Shown here: one piece after another, positions 28,575 to 37,726 of the stretch
Numbering within the stretch: the stretch's first letter is position 1
How the letters are laid out: each line of letters begins with the position of its first letter
Origin: Sphingopyxis yananensis
GTDB taxonomy: Bacteria; Pseudomonadota; Alphaproteobacteria; Sphingomonadales; Sphingomonadaceae
Length of the DNA: 64,000 nt
Direction: 5' to 3'
NCBI RefSeq assembly: GCF_020687785.1
Contig: NZ_JAJEWI010000008.1
Span: 434,001 to 498,000, forward strand
Made by a program: the position numbers and the translations under genes
Notes under the pieces: model-generated
The model's input: only the letters and a program-made list of their open reading frames with translations
What the model was told of the DNA's origin: nothing
The model's database searches: none

Positions 28575-30746
28575 ATGGGGATGCACATCACGCGAAAATA
28601 TTGGTGGGCCCTTGCCCCCTTGTTGCTGACGGCCTGCAACACAAACAGCGGGTCGGGCGCCTTAGACTCAGCGGAACAGGCCAGCGAAGCCTTGCTGAAA
28701 AATGGCGGCAACGGTGACGAATGGGTGGCTGTTGGCTATGGCTATGACGAACAACGCTACAGCCCGCTCACCCAAATTAACGACAAAAATGTTGGCGATC
28801 TTGGCATTGCATGGTTCGCAGACCTAGAGGATGCACGCGGCCAAGAAGCGACGCCAGTGATGGTCGATGGCACGCTATATGTCAGCCATGCTTGGTCCAA
28901 GGTATCGGCATGGGACGCCGCAACGGGCAAACCCTTATGGTCCTTCGACCCCAAGGTGGCGGGCGAACGCGCGGTCAACGCATGCTGCGACGTGGTCAAT
29001 CGCGGCGTCGCGGTGTGGGGCGATAAATTGTTCGTCGCAACCTTGGATGGCCGTTTGATCGCGCTGGACCGCAAGACCGGCAAAGAAATTTGGTCCGAAG
29101 TGACGGTGGACCAAGACAAACCCTATACGATTACAGGTGCGCCGCGCGTGGTGCGCGACATGGTGATCATCGGCAATGCGGGCGCAGAATTTGGCGTGCG
29201 CGGCTATGCCAGCGCCTATGACGCCGACACCGGAAAATTGCGCTGGCGTTTCTACACCGCCCCCAACCCAGACAAGAAAAAAGACGGCGCAGCCAGCGAT
29301 GCGATTTTCGCATCCAAGGGCAATGCAACATGGTCCGACAAGGGCGAATGGAAGGAATCCGGCGGCGGCGGCACCGTGTGGGACGCCATTGTGTATGACA
29401 AGGATTTGGACCAAATTTATCTGGGCGTCGGCAATGGCAACCCATGGAACCATGGCACCCGTTCCAATGGCGAAGGTGACAATTGGTTCTTGTCCTCCAT
29501 TGTCGCGCTGGACGCCAAAACGGGTGCCTATAAATGGCATTATCAAGAAACACCGGCGGAAAGCTGGGATTATACCGCCACCCAACCGATTATTTTGGCC
29601 GAGCAAGATGTGGGCGGCAAGCTGACCAAGGTTCTGTATCACGCCCCGAAAAATGGCTTTTTCTTTACGATCAACCGCGCCAACGGCAAATTGATCGACG
29701 CCAAACCCTTTGTCGACGGCATCAACTGGGCCAGCGGCTATGACCTAGCCACAGGTCGCCCCATCGAAAATCCCGAAGCCCGTTTCTATAAAACCGGCAA
29801 GCCCTTTGTGGCCATTCCCGGTGCCTTGGGCGCGCATAGCTGGCACCCCATGAGTTTCAACCCCAACACCGGTTTGGTCTACATCCCCGCCCAGCAGGTG
29901 CCACAAGGATATTTAAACGACATGAGCGAGCTCGACCGCCGCAAAGTGCTGGGCTTTAACGTCGGATCATCGCTGACCGAAACCGGATTGCCCGACAACC
30001 CAGCTGCCTATCGCGCCGCCGCCGCCGCCAGCACGGGGCGTCTGGTGGCCTTTGACCCGCGCAAAGGCACAGTGGCATGGGCCGTTGACTATCCCGCCGC
30101 ATGGAATGGCGGCACCATGACGACCGCTGGCAATTTGGTGTTTCAGGGCACTAGCACTGGCCGCTTCCGCGCCTATAGCGCCGACAGCGGAAAGACCTTG
30201 CTGGACCTAGATATGCAGTCCGGTATCCTCAGCGGACCATCGACCTACAGCATCGACGGGACGCAATATGTCGCCTTCATGACCAGCAAAGGCGGGGCCT
30301 TTCCATTGGCTGCGGGTATCGCGGGCAGCCAAAGCCGCAAAACGCCCAATATCCCGCGCCTGATTGTCATGAAATTGGGCGGCACCGCCAAATTGCCACC
30401 GCTGCCCGTCAGCACGGCCTTGGCGTGGAATCCCCCAGCCCAAATCGGCACAGCGCAAGATATTGCGTCGGGTAAGGCGCTGTTTGGTCGATATTGCGCG
30501 GTCTGTCATGGCGGCAGTGCGATTGGCAACGGCTTTACGCCAGACCTGCGCGTATCCGCCACTTTGACCAATGCGGATGCATGGAAAGGCGTGCTGATCG
30601 ACGGAATCTTGCAAGACCGTGGTATGGTCAGTTTCGCCAAGGTTCTGACGCCCAAGGACGCCGAAAACCTGCGGGCTTATATCATCGAACGCTCGCATTG
30701 GACCAAGGCCAATTTGGCCACCGACGCGGCCCCTTTGGGCCGCTGA
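28575..30746 (+). CDS. PQQ-dependent quinohemoprotein alcohol dehydrogenase, predicted lipoprotein
   Basis: A 723-residue periplasmic dehydrogenase. The signal ends LLLTAC (Cys about 21), a lipobox. The eight-bladed propeller holds the vicinal disulfide Cys137-Cys138 (NACCDVVNRG), a Ca/PQQ-site Glu at about 205 (NAGAEFGVRG), Asn at about 287 and the catalytic-type Asp at about 332 (AESWDYTATQP). A C-terminal cytochrome c domain has CAVCH at 641-645 and a likely axial Met at about 684. This is the type II fused quinohemoprotein arrangement, oxidising primary or secondary alcohols and passing electrons to the respiratory chain. No PQQ synthesis genes are present. Substrate unknown. Confidence 0.93.
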   Translation: MGMHITRKYWWALAPLLLTACNTNSGSGALDSAEQASEALLKNGGNGDEWVAVGYGYDEQRYSPLTQINDKNVGDLGIAWFADLEDARGQEATPVMVDGTLYVSHAWSKVSAWDAATGKPLWSFDPKVAGERAVNACCDVVNRGVAVWGDKLFVATLDGRLIALDRKTGKEIWSEVTVDQDKPYTITGAPRVVRDMVIIGNAGAEFGVRGYASAYDADTGKLRWRFYTAPNPDKKKDGAASDAIFASKGNATWSDKGEWKESGGGGTVWDAIVYDKDLDQIYLGVGNGNPWNHGTRSNGEGDNWFLSSIVALDAKTGAYKWHYQETPAESWDYTATQPIILAEQDVGGKLTKVLYHAPKNGFFFTINRANGKLIDAKPFVDGINWASGYDLATGRPIENPEARFYKTGKPFVAIPGALGAHSWHPMSFNPNTGLVYIPAQQVPQGYLNDMSELDRRKVLGFNVGSSLTETGLPDNPAAYRAAAAASTGRLVAFDPRKGTVAWAVDYPAAWNGGTMTTAGNLVFQGTSTGRFRAYSADSGKTLLDLDMQSGILSGPSTYSIDGTQYVAFMTSKGGAFPLAAGIAGSQSRKTPNIPRLIVMKLGGTAKLPPLPVSTALAWNPPAQIGTAQDIASGKALFGRYCAVCHGGSAIGNGFTPDLRVSATLTNADAWKGVLIDGILQDRGMVSFAKVLTPKDAENLRAYIIERSHWTKANLATDAAPLGR

Positions 30747-30780
30747 GGCTGATTACTCTTTCCAAGCGATAGCAGAATAG

Positions 30781-30811
30781 AAAAGCGCCGGCTCGTTCGG
30801 CGCTTTTTTTA
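30781..30811 (+). terminator. Intrinsic terminator after the alcohol dehydrogenase gene
   Basis: AAAAGCGCCG and CGGCGCTTTTTTT form a 10-base perfect stem with a seven-base loop and a seven-T run, 35 bases past the stop codon. Confidence 0.92.
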
Positions 30812-30871
30812 TCCCTCCATGCCGCCCCGCCGGTCAGTGCATAGCCGTACAGCTTGTCACGCAAACCCCCT

Positions 30872-30888
30872 GCCCAATAAATAGGCAG
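30872..30888 (+). promoter_or_regulatory. NtrC-like enhancer site 1 (glnBA)
   Basis: TGCCCAATAAATAGGCA is a 17-base inverted repeat matching the TGC-N11-GCA frame of NtrC sites. A near copy (14 of 17 identical) is centred exactly 31 bases downstream. It lies about 90 bases upstream of the sigma-54-like promoter. Confidence 0.6.
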
Positions 30889-30902
30889 AGTTTCGTGCAT
30901 AT

Positions 30903-30919
30903 TGCCCAAATAACAGGCA
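30903..30919 (+). promoter_or_regulatory. NtrC-like enhancer site 2 (glnBA)
   Basis: TGCCCAAATAACAGGCA, the second copy of the TGC-N11-GCA dyad. Centre-to-centre spacing to site 1 is 31 bases, three helical turns, so two dimers would sit on one face of the DNA, as in classical glnA enhancers. Confidence 0.6.
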
Positions 30920-30970
30920 TGACCGCGTCGTGGCGGTAAAAATAGTCCGCTTTTCTGCCGATTCGGCAAT

Positions 30971-30986
30971 TGGCACGGGTCTTGAT
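30971..30986 (+). promoter_or_regulatory. Sigma-54 (RpoN) promoter for glnBA
   Basis: TGGCACGGGTCTTGAT matches the -24/-12 consensus TGGCACG-N4-TTGC at every listed position except the last (A for C at the -12 dinucleotide). GG and GA are separated by the required 10 bases. Transcription would begin near 30996, giving a leader of about 105 bases before glnB. Confidence 0.65.
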
Positions 30987-31098
30987 TGGTGCAAGATGGC
31001 AGGGCGCTGCGGCGACTCAAGCATAGCCACGCCGGACCGACGGATATGGCTAAAGATGAGCAGACGGATACAGCGGCAGACGGCCCAAAGGGGAATAA

Positions 31099-31440
<342 letters not shown>

Positions 31441-31525
31441 TTCCCGTTAATTCACGAATTTATCACTCACATACCCATCATCAGGGCCGGCGTTCCGGAC
31501 CATTCGTAAAAAGGAATATGTAAAC

Positions 31526-32938
31526 ATGGCTACGACGCCGCAAGATATCCTGAAACGTATCGAAGAAAATGATATCGAGTGGGTGGATCTGCGTTTCACC
31601 GATCCCCGTGGCAAATGGCACCATTTGACAATGTGCGCCAGCGCCATTGACGAAGACTCGCTGGAAGACGGCCTGATGTTCGACGGATCGTCGATCCATG
31701 GTTGGAAAGCCATCAACGAATCCGACATGATCCTGAAGCCCGATCTGGACGCCGTTTATGACGATCCTTTCTCGGCCACCCCGATGATCGTCATGTTCTG
31801 CGACGTATTGGAACCCGCGACCGGCGAAGGTTACACCCGCGACCCACGCACCACCGCCAAGCGCGCAGAAGCCTTCCTCGGCACCACTGGCATTGGCGAC
31901 ACCGTCTATGTTGGGCCCGAAGCCGAATTCTTCATGTTCGACGACGTTCGCTTTGAAACCGGCTACAACAAGTCGGGCTTTGAAATCAATGATATCGAAC
32001 TGCCAACCAACACCGGTCGCCGCTATGAAGGTGGCAACTTGGCTCACCGTCCCCGCGTTAAGGGCGGCTACTTCCCCGTAGCGCCTGTGGACAGCGCCGT
32101 CGACATCCGCGCCGAAATGGTGTCGACCATGTTGGAACTGGGCCTGCCTTGCGACAAGCACCACCATGAAGTGGCGGCTGCTCAGCACGAACTCGGCCTA
32201 ACCTTTGGGACGCTGACCCAAACCGCCGACCGTATGCAGATATACAAATATGTCGTGCATCAGGTCGCCCATGCTTATGGCAAAACCGCAACCTTCATGC
32301 CCAAGCCTATCAAGGACGATAACGGCTCGGGCATGCACACCCACTTCTCGATCTGGGAAAAGGGCAACCCGCTGTTCGCTGGCAATGGCTATGCTGGCCT
32401 GTCCGACATGTGCCTGTACTTCATCGGCGGCGTTGTGAAGCATGCCAAGGCGCTGAACGCTTTCACCAACCCATCGACCAACAGCTACAAGCGTCTGGTC
32501 CCCGGTTTCGAAGCACCTGTGCTGCTGGCTTATTCGTCGCGCAACCGTTCGGCATCGTGCCGTATTCCTTATGGCACGGGTGCCAAGGCAAAGCGCGTGG
32601 AGTTCCGTTTCCCCGACGCAATGGCGAACCCTTATCTTTGCTATGCAGCTCTGCTGATGGCTGGCCTCGACGGCATTCAGAACAAGATTCACCCCGGCGA
32701 AGCCATGGACAAGAATCTCTATGATCTGCCGCCCGAAGAGTTGAAAGAAGTGCCCACCGTTTGCGGTAGCCTGCGCGAAGCTTTGGACTCGCTGGCCGCA
32801 GATTATGAGTTCCTGCTGAAGGGCGACGTGTTCACCAAGGACCAGATCGACGCCTATGCCGAACTGCTGTGGGACGATGTGTATCGTTTCGAACAGACGC
32901 CAAGCCCTGTCGAATATGACATGTATTACAGCGCCTAA
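31526..32938 (+). CDS. glnA: Glutamine synthetase, type I
   Basis: A 470-residue dodecameric glutamine synthetase: glutamate plus ammonia plus ATP to glutamine. Visible signatures are the early [19 protein letters not shown], the metal-site [14 protein letters not shown], the [14 protein letters not shown] region, the ATP site around [18 protein letters not shown], and [14 protein letters not shown] with the adenylylation Tyr typical of GSI-beta enzymes. A ribosome site AAAAGGAA precedes the ATG. Expressed with glnB; a terminator follows. Activity should be controlled by PII and the adenylyltransferase GlnE (not in this window). Confidence 0.98.
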   Translation: MATTPQDILKRIEENDIEWVDLRFTDPRGKWHHLTMCASAIDEDSLEDGLMFDGSSIHGWKAINESDMILKPDLDAVYDDPFSATPMIVMFCDVLEPATGEGYTRDPRTTAKRAEAFLGTTGIGDTVYVGPEAEFFMFDDVRFETGYNKSGFEINDIELPTNTGRRYEGGNLAHRPRVKGGYFPVAPVDSAVDIRAEMVSTMLELGLPCDKHHHEVAAAQHELGLTFGTLTQTADRMQIYKYVVHQVAHAYGKTATFMPKPIKDDNGSGMHTHFSIWEKGNPLFAGNGYAGLSDMCLYFIGGVVKHAKALNAFTNPSTNSYKRLVPGFEAPVLLAYSSRNRSASCRIPYGTGAKAKRVEFRFPDAMANPYLCYAALLMAGLDGIQNKIHPGEAMDKNLYDLPPEELKEVPTVCGSLREALDSLAADYEFLLKGDVFTKDQIDAYAELLWDDVYRFEQTPSPVEYDMYYSA

Positions 32939-32966
32939 CATCGCTGCACTGGCTTTTTAAGCTTAT

Positions 32967-33003
32967 CAAAAAGGTCCGGCTGGCAACAGTCGGGCCTTTT
33001 TCT
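32967..33003 (+). terminator. Intrinsic terminator after glnA
   Basis: AAAAGGTCCG pairs with CGGGCCTTTTT (one G-T pair) around a loop of about 12 bases, ending in a run of five T, 29 bases past the glnA stop. Confidence 0.88.
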
Positions 33004-33096
33004 TGGTGCCATGCTTTTTTTAGTTGGGCCTCAGCACTGGCGCTTGCACCCCCGCGGCCATCGCTTAAGCTTGCGCAAACAGGAGCATCCGTCCCT

Positions 33097-34407
33097 ATGA
33101 AATTGCCTGCCTTTGGTGCCTTTGTCGCCCTTCAATTCCTGACCCTATCCCCTGCCCATGCGCAATTGTCCGCCGCCGAACAAAAAATGGTCCGCACCGT
33201 CGACACACAGGCCCAGCAGCATGTCGATTTGCTGGAACGCTTGGTGAACCAAAATAGCGGCACGCTCAATTTGGCGGGCGTGGAAAAGGTCGCTGATATG
33301 GTGCGTGCAGAATTGGAACCATTGGGTTTTAGCGTCCAGTGGAAAGCCATGCCGCAAACCCAGCGTGCGGGTCACTTGATCGCCACGCATCAAGGCAAAG
33401 CGGGCCGAAAAAAGCTGTTGCTGATCGCGCATCTGGACACGGTTTTTGAACCATCCTCCCCCTTCCAACGCTTCATTCGCAAGGGTGACAGTGCCGAAGG
33501 GCCTGGGGTCGGCGACAATAAAGGCGGCATCGTCGTAATATTATCTGCTCTGCGCGCCATGCAGGCCGCTGGAACCTTGAAAGACGCCAATATCGAAATT
33601 CATATGACCGGCGATGAAGAAGATGCTGGCAACCCCACCAACCTGCCCCGCGCTGATTTGATCGATGCCGGGAAACGCGCCGATGTGGCCTTGGATTTCG
33701 AAGGCCTATCCCGCGAAAATGGCCAAGATATGGGCAGCATCGCACGGCGCAGCAGCGAAAGCTGGACCCTGACCACCAGCGGCGAAAGCGGCCATAGCTC
33801 GGCAATTTTCAGCGCAGATCGCGGGGACGGGGCAATTTTTGAAATGGCCCGCATCCTTCACCGTTTTCGCACCGAATTGCCCGAACCCTATTTAACCTTT
33901 AACATCGGCTTGATCCTTGGGGGCGAACAAGCGGCGATGGACTCCAGCGCAACACACGGAACGGCACAAGGAAAATCCAACATCATACCACCCACAGCCA
34001 TAGCCCAAGGCGATTTGCGCACCTTGTCCGCCGAACAATCCGCCCGCGTAAAAGCCAAAATGCAGGCTATTTTGACCGATCATGCGCCGCGCACCAGCGC
34101 GGTTTTGCGCTTTGACCCTGTGGCCTATCCCCCGATGGCCCCAACCGACGGCAATCGCGCGTTGCTGGCGCAGCTCAATGGCGTGAATCGGGACTTGGGC
34201 CTGCCCGACATGGCCCCCTTGGACCCAATGAAGCGCGGCGCAGGGGATATCAGCTTTGTCGCGGCGGATGTGGACGGATTGGTTGGCCTTGGTGCGGCAT
34301 CCCATGGCGACCATGCACCGGGGGAAACGGTCGATTTGGCCAGCATCCCGCGCCAAGCCAAACGCGCGGCCATTTTAATGTCGCGCCTTGCCGCAGAAAA
34401 ACGTTAA
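33097..34407 (+). CDS. M20-family metallopeptidase, exported (glutamate carboxypeptidase-like)
   Basis: A 436-residue secreted hydrolase with a Sec signal (MKLPAFGAFVALQFLTLSPAHA, cut after Ala at about 22). M20 zinc ligands appear in LIAHLDTVFEPSSPF (His/Asp), GPGVGDNKGGIVVI (bridging Asp) and HMTGDEEDAGNP (catalytic Glu-Glu), with the dimerisation lid domain from about 225 to 330 and the final His ligand in ASHGDHAPGE. This resembles carboxypeptidase G2-type enzymes that release C-terminal glutamate from peptides or folates. Location next to glutamine/glutamate genes may be coincidental. Confidence 0.9.
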   Translation: MKLPAFGAFVALQFLTLSPAHAQLSAAEQKMVRTVDTQAQQHVDLLERLVNQNSGTLNLAGVEKVADMVRAELEPLGFSVQWKAMPQTQRAGHLIATHQGKAGRKKLLLIAHLDTVFEPSSPFQRFIRKGDSAEGPGVGDNKGGIVVILSALRAMQAAGTLKDANIEIHMTGDEEDAGNPTNLPRADLIDAGKRADVALDFEGLSRENGQDMGSIARRSSESWTLTTSGESGHSSAIFSADRGDGAIFEMARILHRFRTELPEPYLTFNIGLILGGEQAAMDSSATHGTAQGKSNIIPPTAIAQGDLRTLSAEQSARVKAKMQAILTDHAPRTSAVLRFDPVAYPPMAPTDGNRALLAQLNGVNRDLGLPDMAPLDPMKRGAGDISFVAADVDGLVGLGAASHGDHAPGETVDLASIPRQAKRAAILMSRLAAEKR

Positions 34408-34458
34408 GCTTGAACCTTTCGAGCCAATCGCGCGCTTGATTCATTGAGCGGAAGCACT

Positions 34459-34482
34459 AGGTATCAATTCGATACCTATAAT
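34459..34482 (+). promoter_or_regulatory. Promoter with abutting 19-base dyad before the aldehyde dehydrogenase gene
   Basis: AGGTATCAATTCGATACCT (34459-34477) is an inverted repeat with perfect seven-base arms. Its last T is the first base of a consensus -10 box TATAAT (34477-34482). No good -35 is seen, which fits an activator-dependent or MerR-like promoter, or simply repression. Transcription would start about 12 bases before the ATG, with GGGAG as ribosome site. Confidence 0.6.
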
Positions 34483-34500
34483 ATCCACGGGAGAATTTTG

Positions 34501-35934
34501 ATGAGCACCGAACAGCATCTGAAACAGCATTTCATTGGCGGCCAATGGGTCGACAGCATCGGCGGCAAGGAACATCAGGTCATCAATCCGGCGACCGAAG
34601 AAGCAGCCAGCACCGTGATTATGGGTACCGCCGCTGACGTCGACGCCGCCGTGGCGGCAGCCCGCAAAGCCTTTACAAGCTTCAGCCAAACCAGCCGCGA
34701 AGAGCGGCTTGCTTTGATGGGCCGAATTGTCGAAGAATTTAAAAAGCGTGGCGCAGATTTGGCAAAATCGATGGCCGCCGAAATGGGTGCGCCGGTCAGC
34801 TTCGCAGGAACCGCACAGGTGGGCGCTGCTATTGGCGGCTTCCTTGGCACCATCGAAGCGCTGAAAAATTTCACCTTCACCGAAAAAATGGGCCCAAACA
34901 CCGTGGTGTATGAACCCATAGGCGTCGTCGGCATGATTACGCCTTGGAACTGGCCGCTCAACCAAATCGCCCTGAAAGTCGCCCCTGCCTTGGCGGGCGG
35001 CAACACCATGGTATTGAAACCATCCGAAGAATGCCCTGGCAATGCCGTGATTTTTGCTGAAATCTTGGAAGCAGCAGGCGTTCCAGCGGGCGTGTTCAAC
35101 TTGGTACAAGGCGACGGCCCCACGGTTGGCAATGCCATTAGTGCCCACAAGGATGTTGAAATGGTCAGCTTCACCGGCTCGACCCGCGCCGGTATTTTGG
35201 TCGCCAAGGCCGCTGCCGACACCGTCAAGCGCGTCCACCAAGAATTGGGCGGCAAGTCGCCGAACATCGTCCTGCCCGACGCCAAGCTGGAAGATGTTCT
35301 GCCAGCCACCGCATCGGGCGTGTTGGTCAACACGGGCCAAAGCTGCATCGCACCGACCCGCATCTTGGTGCAAAAAGACCGCAAGGCCGAAGCTGTTGGT
35401 ATTATCAAGGCGATGTTCGACGGCACACAGGTTGGCGACCCAATGCAGGAAGGTGCGCATATCGGCCCCGTCGTCAACAAGGCCCAGTTCGACAAAATTC
35501 AAGAACTCATTCAATCTGCTATCGACGAAGGCGCAACGCTGGAAACGGGCGGAACGGGTCTGCCCAGCAACGTCAACCGTGGCTATTATATCAAGCCGAC
35601 CGTCTTTTCGGGCGTCACCCCTGACATGCGCATCGCCAAAGAAGAAACCTTTGGCCCTGTCGCCACGGTCATGGATTATGACACGCTGGAAGACGCGATC
35701 ACGGTGGCCAATGACACGGAATATGGCCTGTCCGCCGTCATCACTGGCGATCCTGCAAAGGCAGCGGATGTCGCCCCGCGCCTGCGCGCTGGTATGGTCG
35801 CCATCAACAGTTGGGGCCCCGCCCCCGGCGCGCCTTTTGGCGGTTATAAGCAATCGGGCAATGGCCGCGAAGGCGGCTTGTTCGGCCTGAAAGATTTCAT
35901 GGAAATCAAGGCAATCAGCGGCCTGCCCGCTTAA
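34501..35934 (+). CDS. NAD(P)-dependent aldehyde dehydrogenase family protein
   Basis: A 477-residue aldehyde dehydrogenase. The ATG at 34501 follows GGGAG; an earlier in-frame start would translate the operator and is unlikely. The NAD site includes TPWNWPLNQIALKVAPALAGG and FTGSTRAGILVAKAA. The catalytic Glu lies in HQELGGKSPNIVL (about 245), and the catalytic Cys in NTGQSCIAPTRILV (about 279). The substrate is not readable; the group includes aldehydes from alcohol, aromatic or amine breakdown. Alone between two terminators with its own regulated promoter. A PQQ alcohol dehydrogenase 4 kb upstream could supply aldehyde, but that is speculation. Confidence 0.93.
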   Translation: MSTEQHLKQHFIGGQWVDSIGGKEHQVINPATEEAASTVIMGTAADVDAAVAAARKAFTSFSQTSREERLALMGRIVEEFKKRGADLAKSMAAEMGAPVSFAGTAQVGAAIGGFLGTIEALKNFTFTEKMGPNTVVYEPIGVVGMITPWNWPLNQIALKVAPALAGGNTMVLKPSEECPGNAVIFAEILEAAGVPAGVFNLVQGDGPTVGNAISAHKDVEMVSFTGSTRAGILVAKAAADTVKRVHQELGGKSPNIVLPDAKLEDVLPATASGVLVNTGQSCIAPTRILVQKDRKAEAVGIIKAMFDGTQVGDPMQEGAHIGPVVNKAQFDKIQELIQSAIDEGATLETGGTGLPSNVNRGYYIKPTVFSGVTPDMRIAKEETFGPVATVMDYDTLEDAITVANDTEYGLSAVITGDPAKAADVAPRLRAGMVAINSWGPAPGAPFGGYKQSGNGREGGLFGLKDFMEIKAISGLPA

Positions 35935-35956
35935 TTTTCGCGCAAGCTTTTGAAAC

Positions 35957-35989
35957 ACCCCTTCCGCCAAGTGCGGGAGGGGTTTTTCT
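35957..35989 (+). terminator. Intrinsic terminator after the aldehyde dehydrogenase gene
   Basis: ACCCCTTCCGC and GCGGGAGGGGT form an 11-base stem (one mismatch) with a five-base loop and TTTTTCTT tail, 23 bases past the stop. Confidence 0.9.
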
Positions 35990-36017
35990 TTGCCGCACAG
36001 CGCGCTATGCCGCTGGC

Positions 36018-37247
36018 ATGACCATGACCAAATCCCCGCTCGCTCCTGACCATTTTCCCAATCTACCTATGATTGGGGGCGTGACGCTGCGCACCGCGCG
36101 CGCGCAGTATAAAACATGGGACCGCTGCGACCTGACCTATGTGGAATTGTCCGAAGGCACCAATGTCGCGGGCGTGTTCACCCGCAATGTCTGCTGTTCA
36201 TCCGAAGTGGAATTGGGCCGCGAGCAAGTGCGCTTGGGACGCGCGCGGGCCTTGATCGTTAACGCTGGCAACAGCAACGCCTTTACCGGATATCGCGGGC
36301 GCGAGGCGGTAGAACAAATTATGGGCCAAGTGGCCCAAGCCTTGGATTGCCAGCCCAGCGACGTCTTCGTCAGTTCAACTGGCGTGATCGGCGTCCCGCT
36401 ACCCAAAGACAAAGCCAAAGCCGGCGTTGAGGCCGCACTGAACGCCCAGCCCGTATCGTGGGAAGACGCCGCCGACGCCATTTGCACCACCGACACCTTT
36501 GCAAAAGGGGCCAGCGCCAGCGCGGTGATTGGCGACAAGACCGTGCAAGTAGCGGGCATCGTCAAGGGATCGGGCATGATCGCGCCCGATATGGCCACCA
36601 TGCTCGGCTATATCTTTACCGACGCCGCCGTCAGCCCGCAATTGCTGCAAGACATGCTAAGCGAAGCGACCGACACCAGCTTTAACAACATTACCGTCGA
36701 CAGCGATACGTCGACCAGCGACACGGTGTTGTTGTTCGCCACAGGCGCTGCTGGCAACGCCATGCTGATCAGCCGCGATGATGATGGGGCCGATGCCTTA
36801 TTTTCCGCCATTCGCGCCGTGGCGCTGGAATTGGCGCAATTGGTGGTGCGTGACGGCGAAGGCGCAACCAAATTTATCGAAATCGAGGTGACCAGCGCCG
36901 CCAATGACGCCAGCGCCAAGAAAATCGCACTGGCCATTGCCAACAGCCCGCTGGTCAAAACCGCTGTGGCGGGCGAGGACGCCAATTGGGGCCGTGTGGT
37001 AATGGCCGTTGGCAAGGCCGGCGAACCTGCGGACCGCGACCGCCTGGCCATTCGTTTTGGTGACCATTGGGTCGCCCGCGACGGTTTACCCGTCGATGGA
37101 TATGACGAAGCGCCCGTCGCAGCCCATCTTCGCGAGAAGAATATTCGTATCGGCACAGACTTGGGCATTGGCACAGGCCGCGCCACTGTGTGGACCTGCG
37201 ACCTGACGCATGGCTATATCAACATTAACGCCAATTATCGCAGCTAA
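36018..37247 (+). CDS. argJ: Bifunctional glutamate N-acetyltransferase / amino-acid acetyltransferase ArgJ
   Basis: A 409-residue ArgJ (ornithine acetyltransferase) of the cyclic arginine pathway, moving acetyl from N-acetylornithine to glutamate. It is made as one chain that self-cleaves before the nucleophilic Thr; here the site is in GSGMIAPDMATMLGYIFTDA, cutting between Ala and Thr at about residue 193-194. Other family segments are NAGNSNAFTGYRG and SSTGVIGVPLP. No good ribosome-binding site precedes the ATG at 36018 or the one at 36024. Convergent with trxA. Confidence 0.96.
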   Translation: MTMTKSPLAPDHFPNLPMIGGVTLRTARAQYKTWDRCDLTYVELSEGTNVAGVFTRNVCCSSEVELGREQVRLGRARALIVNAGNSNAFTGYRGREAVEQIMGQVAQALDCQPSDVFVSSTGVIGVPLPKDKAKAGVEAALNAQPVSWEDAADAICTTDTFAKGASASAVIGDKTVQVAGIVKGSGMIAPDMATMLGYIFTDAAVSPQLLQDMLSEATDTSFNNITVDSDTSTSDTVLLFATGAAGNAMLISRDDDGADALFSAIRAVALELAQLVVRDGEGATKFIEIEVTSAANDASAKKIALAIANSPLVKTAVAGEDANWGRVVMAVGKAGEPADRDRLAIRFGDHWVARDGLPVDGYDEAPVAAHLREKNIRIGTDLGIGTGRATVWTCDLTHGYININANYRS

Positions 37248-37268
37248 ACCAACACGCTTTCGGTCCAT

Positions 37269-37307
37269 AAAAAAGCCCGCCTTTCCAACCGAAAGGCGGG
37301 CTTTTTT
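37269..37307. terminator. Bidirectional terminator between argJ and trxA
   Basis: AAAAAAGCCCGCCTTTC and GAAAGGCGGGCTTTTTT form a perfect 17-base stem with a five-base loop. The A run and T run make it functional on both strands for the convergent argJ transcript and the long divL-to-trxA operon. Confidence 0.95.
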
Positions 37308-37326
37308 GGTCGCGAATTGCGGCTGA

Positions 37327-37647
37327 TTACAGCGCGCCTTCCAACCAATTTTTCAGGGCGCTTTTCGGGGCAGCGCCAACCTTGGTTTCGACGATCTCAC
37401 CATTTTTGAACAAGATCATGGTGGGAATGCCGCGCACGCCATATTTCGAGGGTGCATCGGGATGATCGTCAATATTCAGCTTGGCGATCACCACCTTTTC
37501 CCCAAGCTCGTCCGAAATTTCTTCCAATGCAGGGCCGATCATTTTGCATGGGCCGCACCATTCTGCCCAAAAATCAACCAAGACGGGGGTGTCGCTATCC
37601 AACACGTCAGCCTGAAAGCTGGCGTCGCTGATCGCTTTGGTAGCCAT
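37327..37647 (-). CDS. trxA: Thioredoxin
   Basis: A 106-residue cytoplasmic thioredoxin with the redox motif WCGPCK at about residues 29-34, preceded by VLVDFWAE, and the cis-Pro loop GIPTMILFKNGE. A good ribosome site (AGGAGATAG) precedes the ATG. It is last in the gene string from divL, 79 bases beyond addA, so it may have both operon read-through and its own promoter. Confidence 0.97.
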   Translation of the reverse strand: MATKAISDASFQADVLDSDTPVLVDFWAEWCGPCKMIGPALEEISDELGEKVVIAKLNIDDHPDAPSKYGVRGIPTMILFKNGEIVETKVGAAPKSALKNWLEGAL

Positions 37648-37726
37648 ATTCTATCTCCTGAATCCAATGGCCCTATAGCTAGGGTCTGCGGCAGCGTCTC
37701 TCAAGGGCTGAAATCAGGAAATTCGC

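Noticed and set aside
34441..35970. 509-codon frame antisense to the aldehyde dehydrogenase gene
   Set aside because: Opposite-strand shadow; biased Gly/Phe/His composition and no family motif, while the plus strand has complete catalytic motifs.
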